Part shown: positions 9,347 to 19,256 of the stretch, in pieces
Numbering within the stretch: the first letter of the stretch is position 1
Layout: every line of letters begins with the position of its first letter
From: Candidatus Lernaella stagnicola
GTDB taxonomy: Bacteria; Lernaellota; Lernaellaia; Lernaellales; Lernaellaceae
NCBI GenBank assembly: GCA_030765525.1
Contig: JAVCCK010000003.1
Location: forward strand, 1-64,000
Direction of reading: 5' to 3'
DNA length: 64,000 bases
Position numbers and translations under genes: made by a program
The notes under the pieces: model-generated
Databases searched by the model: none
Told to the model about the DNA's origin: nothing
What the model saw: only the letters and a program-made list of their open reading frames with translations

Positions 9347-10279
9347 CTAGAGACGCTCGAGATGGGTTTTGACCGTCATGCGACGTTGCGGTGAGCGCCG
9401 TTTTTCGCCCGCAGCGATTAACAGTACGATCGTCCGCGACAAAGATTCCAGCCGCCCCTTCCTGCGATCGAGCAACATGCGTCCCTTCACCGTGCCGCTG
9501 AGCAGCCGAAATGGAACCGGATTGACCGGCACACGACCGCGGCCATCTTTGGCTTGCTCCGAGGCGCGAATCGCTCCGGAGAATTCGACCGTCGCGGGAT
9601 TGGTTGCCCCATCGCCGAGGACGTTTTCCTGCGTGTACACAATCTCGCCGAAGGCCGGCTGGTAAAACGCGCCCGGCGACGGCCAGGTGTCAAGGCTTTT
9701 CCCTTTCGCCGACGCCAGAGGCGCCCAGTAACTTTCAAACAGATTGCCCCAGAAGCCCGCGCCGTACATCGCGGCAAGCGCTTGCTCCACGGCATGCAGT
9801 TGCTTATCGGGCACGCGACGACGCAGATCGGCGCGCACGGCTTCCATACCGCCCATCTCAACAACCCGCCCCTCCTGATCGACAAGCAACGTCAATTCCT
9901 TGTCCAGGAGCGCCAAGTAGGCCAATTCCGTGGTTGTGGGTTCACCGGCGTCGTTCTTGGTGTCAAAGCGTTCCGTATATTCGCCCGGAGCCTCGACGGC
10001 TAGTTGCGCCCGGCTAACGGCAAAGGCCACCCGGTGTCGGCCGTCTTCCTCCGTAGGCAGAACACGCAGTTCCAGATCAAGAATTTGATGGGACTCCCAC
10101 TTGGTTTGGAAGCTCCCTTGACGGCGCATATCGTCGTACATATCAATGGTGACATGGTATTGATCGGTCGTGCCGGGATGGAGGGTCAGCGCCAACGGCG
10201 GTAGCGACTTACTACAGCCGAGCAGCGCCCACATCAGCGCCATGGCCGGCCAGAAGCTCATTCGCAATCGATTTCTCAC
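9347..10279 (-). CDS. Putative lipoprotein of unknown function
   Basis: A predicted 310-residue lipoprotein. A GTG at 10279 has AAGGAG seven bases upstream and gives a well-formed signal peptide (MRNRLRMSFWPAM) with lipobox LLGC. Later in-frame ATGs are possible but have no ribosome site. The mature part is soluble, with pattern-forming beta strands (VTIDMYDDMRRQG, LDLELRVLPTEEDG), a central helical stretch, and a C-terminal segment ending in a strongly basic run. It resembles periplasmic lipoproteins of unknown function with a DUF6263-like layout, but I cannot confirm the family. It precedes the exported protein and the ABC exporter on the same strand. Confidence 0.68.
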   Translation of the reverse strand: MRNRLRMSFWPAMALMWALLGCSKSLPPLALTLHPGTTDQYHVTIDMYDDMRRQGSFQTKWESHQILDLELRVLPTEEDGRHRVAFAVSRAQLAVEAPGEYTERFDTKNDAGEPTTTELAYLALLDKELTLLVDQEGRVVEMGGMEAVRADLRRRVPDKQLHAVEQALAAMYGAGFWGNLFESYWAPLASAKGKSLDTWPSPGAFYQPAFGEIVYTQENVLGDGATNPATVEFSGAIRASEQAKDGRGRVPVNPVPFRLLSGTVKGRMLLDRRKGRLESLSRTIVLLIAAGEKRRSPQRRMTVKTHLERL

Positions 10280-10411
10280 CTCGATACTCCTTTTCGAGCG
10301 ATTTTGCAGCATACCACCATGCAAACGCTTTGCGGCGGCAAAAAAGGCATTGACTTTCGTGCCCGCAAGCGATAAATCCGCGCCCGAGAATCGAAAAAAA
10401 AGGAGCGCGCT

Positions 10412-10942
10412 ATGTGGGAGGCCATCGGCGGTTTTGCCCTCGTTTTCACGCTGCGGCTGTGTGACGTCAGTCTCGGTACGCTGCGCATGCTCTTTACCGT
10501 GCGCGGCCGCAAGTGGATTGCGGGCACTATCGGAACCATTGAAGTATCGATTTTCCTATTCGCGCTCTCCCACGTCGTCGGCGCCGGTGCCGATATGGCG
10601 TGGGCGAAATTCTTTGGTTATTGCTTTGGTTTCGGAACCGGAACGGTGCTCGGCATCCGGATCGAAGAATGGCTCGCCCCCGGTAACGTGCGAGTCACGA
10701 TTGTCAGCCGGGAGATGCCGGACCTTGTGATCCGCGATCTGCGCAACGCCGGTTTCGGCGTCACCGAGGCCGACGGGCGCGGCAAAGACGGCGCAGTTTC
10801 GATCCTGATCGTCGTGACGCGCCGGCGGGATCTGCCCTACCTCAATGACATTGTCCTCAATCGCGATCCGGACGCCTTTATCTCAACGAACGAGGCGCAT
10901 TTCATTTATCGCGGCTATTTGCACAAAATCAAACGGAAGTAA
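10412..10942 (+). CDS. UPF0316 membrane protein (DUF5698/DUF2179)
   Basis: A predicted 176-residue protein with AAGGAG six bases before the ATG. Three N-terminal membrane helices (about 4-95, including LCDVSLGTLRMLFTVRGRKW, typical of UPF0316) are followed by a small cytoplasmic DUF2179 domain (about 95-170; REMPDLVIRDLRNAGFGVTE). The family is widespread in bacteria and its members have no established reaction; DUF2179 is often thought to sense a ligand. It is divergent from the lipoprotein gene at 9347-10279. Confidence 0.88.
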   Translation: MWEAIGGFALVFTLRLCDVSLGTLRMLFTVRGRKWIAGTIGTIEVSIFLFALSHVVGAGADMAWAKFFGYCFGFGTGTVLGIRIEEWLAPGNVRVTIVSREMPDLVIRDLRNAGFGVTEADGRGKDGAVSILIVVTRRRDLPYLNDIVLNRDPDAFISTNEAHFIYRGYLHKIKRK

Positions 10943-10974
10943 GCGGTTTCTTATCGGGTTTTATTGTTTTCCGA

Positions 10975-11003
10975 CTGACATCAAGTCGCAAAACAATTAG
11001 ACT
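10975..11003 (+). promoter_or_regulatory. Predicted sigma-70 promoter for hpt and the sugar cluster
   Basis: CTGACA (10975-10980) and TAGACT (10998-11003) are separated by exactly 17 bp. Transcription would begin near 11010 and give an untranslated leader of about 80 bases before hpt. Confidence 0.55.
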
Positions 11004-11090
11004 ATGCGTGAATGTTGATGGCGCTTTCGTTCGTATCCGGCCACGACGCTCCGCGGGTGTGACCGATAACTCCGCAAGCAGGAGGATGTC

Positions 11091-11624
11091 TTGATTCCCG
11101 ACGGATTTGTGCTGCTGCTTTCGAATCATCAGATCGGCCAGCGTTTGGAAGAAATCGGCGCCGACCTGCGACATCAACTCGGTAACCACGAAGTTACCTT
11201 CGTCGGTATCCTGGATGGCGCGCTGTTCGTCATGACCGACCTGATCCGCGCCTATCAACTCGATGCGAAAGTCGATTTCCTGCGGGTCACCAGCTACCGC
11301 GGCGGCACGGAGAGCGGCGAGTTGACGATGCTTTCGGGCCTGACGTGGAACGTCAAGGAACACGACGTGGTGTTGGTAGACGATATCCTCGACAGCGGAC
11401 AGACCCTGGCGTTTTGCCGGCAACATCTCATGGCCATGGGCGCGGCGAGCATCACTTCGGTGGTGTTGCTGACGAAAGAACGACACCGTGATTTTCAACT
11501 CGAAAACCCGGTCGTCGGCTTTCGCATACCGGATCGCTTTGTGATCGGCTACGGCCTCGATTTTGAGGGACGCTTCCGGCACCTGCCGGACATTTACATC
11601 AAAGACAAAGAGGGCGCGGAATGA
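11091..11624 (+). CDS. hpt: Hypoxanthine phosphoribosyltransferase
   Basis: A predicted 177-residue cytoplasmic purine-salvage enzyme that converts hypoxanthine or guanine plus PRPP to IMP or GMP. The PRPP loop VVLVDDILDSGQTL (about 99-112) and the substrate segment FVGILDGALFVMTDLIR are both present, and the length fits the family. The start is TTG at 11091 with GGAGG five bases before it; the ATG at 11086 runs straight into a stop. The stop overlaps the next gene by four bases (ATGA), so hpt is translationally coupled to the ROK kinase. Confidence 0.93.
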   Translation: MIPDGFVLLLSNHQIGQRLEEIGADLRHQLGNHEVTFVGILDGALFVMTDLIRAYQLDAKVDFLRVTSYRGGTESGELTMLSGLTWNVKEHDVVLVDDILDSGQTLAFCRQHLMAMGAASITSVVLLTKERHRDFQLENPVVGFRIPDRFVIGYGLDFEGRFRHLPDIYIKDKEGAE

Positions 11625-12601
11625 CGGGGCGAGCCATCGCTATCGATTTGGGCGGCACCAACATCAAAGGGGCGTTGGTCGATCGTAACGGTAAACTGGG
11701 CGACACGGTCAACGTGCCGACCGGAGCCGACCTTTCGCCCACCGCGGTCATCGCCCGCCTCGGTGACGTGGTGGCGGATTTGTCTCGGCAGGCAGGGGAT
11801 TCGGATTTAGTCGGCGTCGGCATCGGTTGTCCGGGCGGTATTTATCCCGATAGCGGCCTGATCAGCCAGAGCCCGAATTTCCCCGGCTGGTACGACGTTG
11901 ACCTGTGCGGGCCGCTGCGAGAAAAGACCGGCCTGCCCGTCACGATCGAGAACGACGCGAACGTCGCCGGCCTGGGCGAATTCATCCACGGCACGGGCCA
12001 CGATGTCGACTCGATGGTGTTTATCACGCTGGGTACCGGGATCGGCGGCGCGGTCATTCTTGAGGGGAAACTCTGGCGCGGCGCCTGGGGCATGGCGGGC
12101 GAAATCGGCCACGTCATCGTCGAGCCCGAGGGCCATCCCTGCGGCTGCGGGAGCTGGGGCTGCGTGGAACAATACGCTTCCGGCACCGCCTTGGTGAGGA
12201 TGGCGCGCGAGGCTCTGACCCCTGACACGCCGGGAGTTAAGTTGCTGGAATTGGCGGGCGGCCGCCCCGAGCGTCTCACGCCGAAAATGGTTTACGAAGC
12301 CGCCACAAGTGGCGACGCGGTGGCCCAAGAGGTCTTCCATCGCGCCGCTCGCTATCTGGGAATGATGATTGCGTCGATTCTCAACGTGCTTAATGTTCCC
12401 TTGTTCGTGGTAGGCGGCGGCGTGAGTGCGGGTTACGACCTGATGGCTCAGACCACGCGGGATGAGGTTCGAAAACGCGCTTATCGGATACCCGGCGAAA
12501 ACGTGAGAATCGAGCGAGCCACCCTCGGAAACGACGCGGGCATTATTGGAGCCGCCATGTTGGCTTTCGAGCGGTTGGCCGGGAGTAGGCATCCGGATTG
12601 A
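11621..12601 (+). CDS. glcK: ROK-family glucokinase
   Basis: A predicted 326-residue sugar kinase. It has the ROK phosphate-1 motif ([15 protein letters not shown], about 6-20), the catalytic region [11 protein letters not shown], the second ATP motif [11 protein letters not shown], and the ROK zinc site [10 protein letters not shown] with its preceding His. The ExGH motif ([13 protein letters not shown]) that marks glucose- and N-acetylmannosamine-type ROK kinases is present. There is no N-terminal DNA-binding domain, so it is an enzyme and not a ROK repressor. The gene order supports a role in feeding glucose into glucose 6-phosphate beside glgC and the GH57 enzymes. Confidence 0.9.
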   Translation: MTGRAIAIDLGGTNIKGALVDRNGKLGDTVNVPTGADLSPTAVIARLGDVVADLSRQAGDSDLVGVGIGCPGGIYPDSGLISQSPNFPGWYDVDLCGPLREKTGLPVTIENDANVAGLGEFIHGTGHDVDSMVFITLGTGIGGAVILEGKLWRGAWGMAGEIGHVIVEPEGHPCGCGSWGCVEQYASGTALVRMAREALTPDTPGVKLLELAGGRPERLTPKMVYEAATSGDAVAQEVFHRAARYLGMMIASILNVLNVPLFVVGGGVSAGYDLMAQTTRDEVRKRAYRIPGENVRIERATLGNDAGIIGAAMLAFERLAGSRHPD

Positions 12602-12663
12602 ATGAATCGCCGGAAGCGCGAGGCGCACGGCAGTTTGTTCCAGCACGTCAAGGAATCGGGAAT

Positions 12664-13908
12664 ATGGGCATCAATCCAAATCGCATACTGACCATGATTT
12701 TAGCCGGCGGCGAAGGACGGCGGCTGCAACCCTTGACGCTGCACCGCGCGAAGCCCGCCGTGCCCTTCGGAGCGCGTTACCGCATCGTCGATTTCGTGCT
12801 GTCCAATTTCGTCAACAGCGGTTTCTACAAGATCAAAATCCTCTCGCAGTACAAGTCCGACAGCCTGATTAAGCACGTCACACGCGGTTACCGGTTCAAT
12901 TCCCAATTTGGTTTTTTCATCGACTTCGTCCCGGCGCAAATGCGCAAGGGGCCCGATTGGTACAAAGGCAGCGCCGACGCGATTTTTCAGAGCCTGCACA
13001 TCATCACCGACGAAAACCCGGACCACGTAATCGTTTTCGGCGCCGACCACATCTATAAGATGGATGTGCGCCAAATGCTGCTGTTCCACCAAGCCAAGGG
13101 CGCCGACATTTCCATCACGGCGATCCCCGTGCCGATCGAAGAGGCGCACAGGTTCGGCGTAATGGAAGTGAATAAAGACGGTCGCCTGATCGGCTTCGCC
13201 GAAAAGCCCCACCACCCGGCGCCGATGCCCAACGACCCCACCCGCGCCTTGGTCAGCATGGGCAATTACATCTTCAACACCGACACGTTGCTCGAAGAAA
13301 TCGAGCGCGACAGCAAAAACAAAGACAGCGTGCACGATTTCGGCCGCAGCATCATTCCGCTGACGTACAAAAAGCGAAAAGTCTTCGTGTACGACTTCGC
13401 CACCAACGTCGTGCCGGGGCAAAGCGAACGCGAGCAGGGCTATTGGCGGGATGTCGGCGATCTGGACACCTACTTCCAAACCTCCCTCGACCTGGTAAGC
13501 GTGAATCCGGTTGTGGATCTACACAACCGTGAATGGCCGATCCACACCTACTACAAACAAGGGCCGCCCGCGAAATTCGTCTTCGCCGACGAGAAATCGC
13601 GGCGCGTGGGTATCGCCACCGACTCGCTGGTCAGCGAGGGCTGCATCGTCAGCGGCGGTCATATCGACCGCACGATCCTGAGCCCCTTCGTGCGCATCAA
13701 CAGTTACAGCCAAGTGGAAGAGAGCGTGATTTTCGAGGGCGTCGATGTGGGTCGCTACGCGCGGATTCGCCGGGCGGTTATCGACAAATTCGTCAAAATC
13801 CCCCCGCACATGGAGATCGGCATCGACCACGACAAAGATCGCGAACGGGGCTTTACCGTCACGGCGGGGGGAATCACGGTCATTCCCCGCGGCACGGTGA
13901 TTGAGTGA
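12664..13908 (+). CDS. glgC: Glucose-1-phosphate adenylyltransferase
   Basis: A predicted 414-residue ADP-glucose pyrophosphorylase, the committed step of bacterial glycogen synthesis. The nucleotide motif [11 protein letters not shown] is at about 12-22, followed by [16 protein letters not shown], the substrate loop [11 protein letters not shown], the metal and sugar site [10 protein letters not shown], and [11 protein letters not shown]. The C-terminal third is the left-handed beta-helix domain used for tetramer formation and allostery. The ATG at 12664 gives the usual family N-terminus; a TTG at 12598 overlapping the kinase stop is possible but less likely. Its end lies 7 bp before the first GH57 gene. 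Confidence 0.95.
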   Translation: MGINPNRILTMILAGGEGRRLQPLTLHRAKPAVPFGARYRIVDFVLSNFVNSGFYKIKILSQYKSDSLIKHVTRGYRFNSQFGFFIDFVPAQMRKGPDWYKGSADAIFQSLHIITDENPDHVIVFGADHIYKMDVRQMLLFHQAKGADISITAIPVPIEEAHRFGVMEVNKDGRLIGFAEKPHHPAPMPNDPTRALVSMGNYIFNTDTLLEEIERDSKNKDSVHDFGRSIIPLTYKKRKVFVYDFATNVVPGQSEREQGYWRDVGDLDTYFQTSLDLVSVNPVVDLHNREWPIHTYYKQGPPAKFVFADEKSRRVGIATDSLVSEGCIVSGGHIDRTILSPFVRINSYSQVEESVIFEGVDVGRYARIRRAVIDKFVKIPPHMEIGIDHDKDRERGFTVTAGGITVIPRGTVIE

Positions 13909-13915
13909 GGCCGCG

Positions 13916-16081
13916 ATGACCCAGCCGCTGCGTGTCGCTTTCCTTTGGCACATGCACCAGCCTTATTATCTCGACGACCCAACGGGCGACATTCTGCTGC
14001 CCTGGGTGCGTCTGCACGCCACCAAGGCGTATCACGACATGAACGCCATGCTCACCCGGCACCCGGAGATGGCGTGCACGATCAACGTCGTGCCCAGCCT
14101 GTTGGCCCAAATCAGCGCTTACGGCGAGCGCGACGATCTCGACGACACCTTCCTGCGTCTGTCCCGCACCAGCGCCGCCGATTTGACCGAAGAGGAACGC
14201 CGCTTCGTTCTGCGCTACTTCTTCATGTCCAATTGGGACACGATGGTGCGCCGCCACCCAGGATACGCGCGGCTGCTCGACCGCCGCGGCCACAACGTCT
14301 ACGACGACACGATTGACCGGGCCGTAAAGCTGTTTTCCACCCAGGACCTGCGCGATCTGCAAGTGTGGTTCAACCTCTCGTGGTTCGGTTTCACGGCCCA
14401 ACGGGACAAGCGTATTGCGCCGCTGATTCGCAAAGGCACGGGTTTCTCCGAAGTCGAGAAGGCTTTGGTACTCGACGTGCAGGCCGAAATCGTCAATCAA
14501 ATCATTCCGGCCTGGAAGAAGCTGCTCGAAGACGGTCGCGTCGAAATTTCCACGACGCCGATGTATCACCCGATTCTGCCCATTCTGGTCGGCTCGGAAG
14601 TCGTGCGACGCAGCATGCCCAACGCCCGCCTCCCCGGCGAATTCGCGTTTCCCGCCGACGCCAAGGCTCAGATCGACCGCGGCGTCGCGTATTACACCGA
14701 GCTGTTCGGCCAGGCTCCGGCGGGGATGTGGCCCAGCGAGGGATCCGTTTGCCCGGAATTGATACCCTTCTGGAGTGAGGCGGGGCTCAAGTGGGTCGCG
14801 ACCGACGAGGCGGTCCTGTTCCGGTCGTTGGGTGGCGCGCCGCGCAGCGCCTTGTTCGAGCCCTACATCGCGCGACACGGCGAGACGGAAGTGGCCGTGT
14901 TTTTCCGCGACCGCTATTTGTCGGACCTCATCGGCTTCACCTACGCGAAAAACGACCCGAGCACCGCCGTGGCCGATTTCATCGGCCATTTGTCGCGTAT
15001 CCAGCAAAGTGCCCCCGGCGGCACCGTCAGCATCATTCTCGACGGCGAGAACCCTTGGGAATACTACCCTGACGGCGGCGAGCGTTTTCTTGACCTCTTG
15101 TACTCGCAATTGGTTGCCGATACGCGCTTCCGGCCAGTGTCGCTGCGCCAGGCTCTGGACGAACATCCGCCGCGCAAGACCATCGACCGCCTGCATAGCG
15201 GCAGTTGGATCAACGCGGATTTCGGCATTTGGATCGGTGGTCGGGAAGAAAACCAAGGGTGGGCGCTGATCGATCGCACGCGGTCGCATTTGGTCGAGCG
15301 CCAACAATCCGGCGGCGTCGATGAGAAAACCCTCGCGGCGGCCTTCGAGCAGTTGTATCAGGCCGAGGGTTCCGACTGGTTTTGGTGGTACGACGACGAC
15401 TTCACCAGCGACAATGACGCCGACTTCGATCACCTGTTCCGGCAGAAGCTCGCCAACGCTCACCGAGCCCTAGGCGAAACGCCGCCGCACTACCTTGAAG
15501 AGCCGATCCACGTCACGCGCCGCGAGGTCCTGGTATCGATGCCGTTAGCATTGATTCAGCCGGAAATCGATGGCAAGGTGACGCACTTTTACGAGTGGGC
15601 CGATGCGGGTGCCCTCGACCTGTCCAAGGCGCGCGGCAGCATGCATCTATCCAAAAGTTTGTTGGATGGCCTGTATTTCGGTTTCGATACCGAGCGCTTT
15701 TATCTGCGTCTCGACCCCTCGGCCGAGTTACTCGGATTCAGCGCCGACCTGGAGATTCGCGTGCACTTCGTCAACAAGCGGGAGTGGCAAATTCGTCTGC
15801 CGCTGGTGCTTGCCGAGGGCGCGCCGCGTCACTTTTCGCTTTGGGAGCCCGACAGTGAAGGCTCCTGGCGGTTGGTGGGCAACGAGGGTAAAGTCGGCGC
15901 GTTCGACGTCGTGGAAATCGCCGTACCGACAAGTTTACTGAATTGGGAGGTCGGCGAGAAAATCGGCTTCGTGGTCCAGATCGTCAAAGGTGACGTCGAG
16001 GAAGACCGCTTTCCGAAAAACGGCCGTATCTCCGTCACCATCCCCGATGCCGGCTACGACAGCGTCAACTGGAGTGTGTAG
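13916..16081 (+). CDS. Glycoside hydrolase family 57 protein (amylopullulanase/alpha-amylase-like)
   Basis: A predicted 721-residue GH57 enzyme acting on alpha-1,4/1,6-glucans. Conserved region 1 is HMHQPYY (about 12-18). The probable nucleophile Glu275 lies in GMWPSEGSVCPEL and the probable acid/base Asp376 lies in LDGENPWEYY. A C-terminal beta-sandwich (about 510-720) with alternating hydrophobic strands follows the catalytic barrel. No signal peptide is present, so it should act inside the cell. ATG at 13916 is preferred over TTG at 13901, which overlaps glgC. Direct substrate preference (amylose, glycogen or branch points) cannot be inferred. Confidence 0.88.
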   Translation: MTQPLRVAFLWHMHQPYYLDDPTGDILLPWVRLHATKAYHDMNAMLTRHPEMACTINVVPSLLAQISAYGERDDLDDTFLRLSRTSAADLTEEERRFVLRYFFMSNWDTMVRRHPGYARLLDRRGHNVYDDTIDRAVKLFSTQDLRDLQVWFNLSWFGFTAQRDKRIAPLIRKGTGFSEVEKALVLDVQAEIVNQIIPAWKKLLEDGRVEISTTPMYHPILPILVGSEVVRRSMPNARLPGEFAFPADAKAQIDRGVAYYTELFGQAPAGMWPSEGSVCPELIPFWSEAGLKWVATDEAVLFRSLGGAPRSALFEPYIARHGETEVAVFFRDRYLSDLIGFTYAKNDPSTAVADFIGHLSRIQQSAPGGTVSIILDGENPWEYYPDGGERFLDLLYSQLVADTRFRPVSLRQALDEHPPRKTIDRLHSGSWINADFGIWIGGREENQGWALIDRTRSHLVERQQSGGVDEKTLAAAFEQLYQAEGSDWFWWYDDDFTSDNDADFDHLFRQKLANAHRALGETPPHYLEEPIHVTRREVLVSMPLALIQPEIDGKVTHFYEWADAGALDLSKARGSMHLSKSLLDGLYFGFDTERFYLRLDPSAELLGFSADLEIRVHFVNKREWQIRLPLVLAEGAPRHFSLWEPDSEGSWRLVGNEGKVGAFDVVEIAVPTSLLNWEVGEKIGFVVQIVKGDVEEDRFPKNGRISVTIPDAGYDSVNWSV

Positions 16082-16116
16082 CGAGAGACTGAGAAGTCTT
16101 CGGGAGAGAAACACCT

Positions 16117-18264
16117 GTGAATAAAAAAGTGCGCTTGACCTTCGGACTGCACAACCATCAACCCGTCGGCAACTTCGGCCACGTGATGATTGAATCGTTC
16201 GAGAAATGTTACCGACCGCTGCTGGAGAAGCTCGCCGAGCATCCAACCATCAAAGCCTCGCTGCATTACAGCGGCTGTTTACTCGAATGGATGGAAGCCA
16301 ACCACCCCGAGTACATCGACACGTTGGCGGCCATGGTCGACAGCGGCCAGATCGAAATTCTCGGCGGCGGATTCTACGAACCTATCCTCACGGCGATTCC
16401 CATCGACGACGCGCTCGAGCAACTCGATCTGATGAAGCAGTGGGCGAAAAAACGACTCGGCGCGAATATACGCGGCGCGTGGCTCACCGAGCGCATCTGG
16501 GAGCCGTCCCTACCCGTGCTGCTGGGCCAGGCGGGCGTGGAATTCACCATCGCCGACGAAACGCACTTTCGCTACGCCGGGATACCGAAAGAAAAGATCG
16601 CCGGCTACTTCGTCACCGAGCGGCACGGATATACGACGGCCGTGTTTCCGATCGATCGCGTGCTGCGTTACAAAATCCCCTTCGACCAGCCCGAGAACAT
16701 CGCCGCGTATTTGCGCATGATGCTCGGACGATTCGCGGCGCCGGTGGCGACCTATGCCGACGACGGCGAGAAATTCGGCGTTTGGCCTGAAACGTACGAG
16801 TGGGTCTATGAAAAGAAGTGGTTGGAAAAATTCTTAATCGCCATCGAAGAGGCGGCCGATATCGAGACGGCCCACTTCGCCGACATCCTCGATAGCGAAC
16901 GGCCGGCCGGCCGCATGTACATGCCGACTGCGAGTTACCATGAAATGACCGAATGGTCGCTGCCGGTCGACGCGGGCATTGAGCTTTCGAATATTACCGC
17001 GGCGGCCAAGCGCGACGGCTCCTGGGAGAGAATCGCGCCCTTTATTCGCGGCGGTTTCTGGGACAATTTCCTGGCGAAATACCCCGAGGCGAACCGCCTC
17101 CACAAACGAATGATTCGCGTATCGAACAAAACGCGTCGCGCCGCCGAAATAGAGGATTCCCCGAAAGCAAAACTGGCACGCCAACACTTGCTGCGCAGCC
17201 AGTGCAATTGCGCGTATTGGCATGGCCTGTTCGGCGGCCTATACCTCAACTATCTGCGCGACGGCGTGGCGCGCGAGATGTACCGCGCCGAAGTGTTGGC
17301 CGACGAAATTCTCGGCCTGCCCAACGTGGAAGTCGTCGATCATGACGCCGACGGCAACGACGAAGTCCTCGTGGAAACCGAGCACCTTTCCCTCGTCCTG
17401 ATGCCGGCCTACGGCGCATCGGTCTACGAACTTGTCGACCGTCGAACCGGACACAACCTGACCGACGTGCTGGCCCGCCGTCGCGAAATTTATCACGACA
17501 AACTCACCGCGCCGCCGGTGTCCAACGGCCACCCCAAAAGCATCCACGACATCGTGCGGGTCAAGCAGGAGGGCCTAACCAGCCTGCTCTATTACGATTG
17601 GTACAACCGTTACAGCGCGCTGGACCACTTTCTCGCCCCCTGGTCCGATGCCGATACCTTTGCCACCAGCCGCTACGGGGAATTGGGAGACTTCGTCAAT
17701 CAACCCTTCGAACTGGTCGGCACGAGCAAAACCAAGACCCGGATCGTGGTCGAAATGCGACGCCGGGGCGGGCTTTACGCCGACGGCGAAGTGCACCCGG
17801 TCATGTTGACCAAACGCTACCTGATCAGTACGACCGCCCCGAAGATGCAAATCGAAACGGTCATTGAGAATCTGGGCGGCCCGCTGGATGTTTATATCGT
17901 GCGGCAATGGAATCTCACGCTCCTGGCCGCCGACGCGCCTGATCGCTGGCTCGCCGTGGGCGATGACAGTTGGCTGATGAACACGCGCGGTACGATCGAT
18001 TCCGTTCGGGAGTTTTCGGTTAACGATGCCTGGCGGGATCTCGCGGTGGAGTTTGTCGTCGGCGAACCGGCGGAGCTATGGCACTACCCGATCGAAACCG
18101 TCAGCCAAAGCGAGGGCGGGTTCGAGCGCACGTATCAGGGAACCGCGGTGGGCCTGGTCGATCGATTCCATATGGAAGAAAATGAAACGAAAACACTGAC
18201 GCTGACCGCCTCGTTCGGCACGGTATTGAAACCGCGCAAGCCAAAACGAGTGAAGAATGGTTGA
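16117..18264 (+). CDS. GH57 4-alpha-glucanotransferase/alpha-amylase
   Basis: A predicted 715-residue cytoplasmic GH57 enzyme that resembles the Thermococcus 4-alpha-glucanotransferase. It shows LHNHQPVGNFGHV at the N-terminus, the nucleophile Glu125 in WLTERIWEP (E123 in the archaeal enzyme), and the acid/base region YADDGEKFGVWP around residues 213-224. The C-terminal half matches the large beta-sandwich (DUF1925/1926 type) of this subgroup. The start is GTG with GGGAGA upstream. It would redistribute maltooligosaccharides during glycogen turnover. It overlaps galT by eight bases, indicating coupled expression. Confidence 0.92.
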   Translation: MNKKVRLTFGLHNHQPVGNFGHVMIESFEKCYRPLLEKLAEHPTIKASLHYSGCLLEWMEANHPEYIDTLAAMVDSGQIEILGGGFYEPILTAIPIDDALEQLDLMKQWAKKRLGANIRGAWLTERIWEPSLPVLLGQAGVEFTIADETHFRYAGIPKEKIAGYFVTERHGYTTAVFPIDRVLRYKIPFDQPENIAAYLRMMLGRFAAPVATYADDGEKFGVWPETYEWVYEKKWLEKFLIAIEEAADIETAHFADILDSERPAGRMYMPTASYHEMTEWSLPVDAGIELSNITAAAKRDGSWERIAPFIRGGFWDNFLAKYPEANRLHKRMIRVSNKTRRAAEIEDSPKAKLARQHLLRSQCNCAYWHGLFGGLYLNYLRDGVAREMYRAEVLADEILGLPNVEVVDHDADGNDEVLVETEHLSLVLMPAYGASVYELVDRRTGHNLTDVLARRREIYHDKLTAPPVSNGHPKSIHDIVRVKQEGLTSLLYYDWYNRYSALDHFLAPWSDADTFATSRYGELGDFVNQPFELVGTSKTKTRIVVEMRRRGGLYADGEVHPVMLTKRYLISTTAPKMQIETVIENLGGPLDVYIVRQWNLTLLAADAPDRWLAVGDDSWLMNTRGTIDSVREFSVNDAWRDLAVEFVVGEPAELWHYPIETVSQSEGGFERTYQGTAVGLVDRFHMEENETKTLTLTASFGTVLKPRKPKRVKNG

Positions 18265-19246
18265 ACTGCGAAAAGACCCGATCACCGGGCGATGGGTAAT
18301 CATCGCCACCGACCGCGCGAAGCGTCCGATGGGCGTGGCGCTGCCGCCGGACTCGCCGAGTCCGGAAATTGATCCCTTTTTGCCGGGCAACGAATACCTC
18401 ACACCGCCCGAGATTCTGCGCTATGCCGATGAATCGGGAAAGGCGCCGTGGGCACTGCGCGTGGTTCCCAACAAGTTCCCCGCCCTGAAGGTGGAAGGTG
18501 AGATCGAGCGCGAAGGAATCGGCCTCTACGACAAAATGTCGGGAATCGGCGCGCATGAAGTCGTGATCGAAACGCCGGATCCAGACAAACGGCTGGTCGA
18601 CTACAACGAGCATGAGCTGGAATTGGTATTCAGCGCTTTCCGCGACCGCAGCCGCGACCTGCAGCGCGACGCGCGCCTGAAGTACGTGCTGGCGTTCAAG
18701 AACGAGGGCCGGTTGGCGGGCGCTACGCAGTTGCACGGCCACAGCCAATTGATCGCTCTGCCGATGGTGCCGAGCGTCGTCACTGAAGAACTGGAAGGCG
18801 CCGCCGATTATTACAGCTTCAAAGAACGAAATGTTTATCTCGACATCGTCAATCAGGAACTTCGCTACGGCGAGCGGCTGGTCACCGACAACCCCGACTT
18901 CGTGACCATCGCCCCCTTCGCCTCGCGTTTTCCTTTCGAATTGTGGATTCTGCCGCGCCGCTACGCGCCGTGCTTTCACGAGATTCGCGACGATCAAATC
19001 ACCTTCCTGGCGAAGATCGTCTCGCACACGATGAAGCTGCTTGACCGCGCGTTGGGCGTATTCGCATTCAATTTCATCATCCACACTTCCCCCCTTCAAG
19101 ATTGCCATCCGGCCTATTATCATTGGCACATTGAAATCACGCCGCGGTTGACTCAGCTCGGCGGGTTTGAGATAGGCACCGGGTACCATATCAACCCCAC
19201 GCCGCCTGAGAAGGTGGCGGAGTATTTGCGAAAAACCAAATTGTAG
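18257..19246 (+). CDS. galT: Galactose-1-phosphate uridylyltransferase family protein
   Basis: A predicted 329-residue HIT-superfamily nucleotidyltransferase. The catalytic motif HGHSQ is at 160-164, with His162 as the expected nucleophile. The C-terminal half has the second HIT-like repeat, with the late motif AYYHWHIEITPRL. The usual zinc-binding CPFCPGNE near residue 40 reads DPFLPGNE, so both cysteines are replaced. In GH57/glycogen neighbourhoods such enzymes may act on glucose 1-phosphate with UDP or ADP donors as well as on galactose 1-phosphate; the true substrate is inference. It overlaps the GH57 gene upstream. Confidence 0.87.
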   Translation: MVELRKDPITGRWVIIATDRAKRPMGVALPPDSPSPEIDPFLPGNEYLTPPEILRYADESGKAPWALRVVPNKFPALKVEGEIEREGIGLYDKMSGIGAHEVVIETPDPDKRLVDYNEHELELVFSAFRDRSRDLQRDARLKYVLAFKNEGRLAGATQLHGHSQLIALPMVPSVVTEELEGAADYYSFKERNVYLDIVNQELRYGERLVTDNPDFVTIAPFASRFPFELWILPRRYAPCFHEIRDDQITFLAKIVSHTMKLLDRALGVFAFNFIIHTSPLQDCHPAYYHWHIEITPRLTQLGGFEIGTGYHINPTPPEKVAEYLRKTKL

Positions 19247-19256
19247 GGAGTTGCCC

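Noticed and set aside
13880-15463. 527-residue minus-strand open frame opposite the GH57 gene
   Set aside because: The plus-strand frame has catalytic motifs and operon context; the opposite frame is a compositional shadow.
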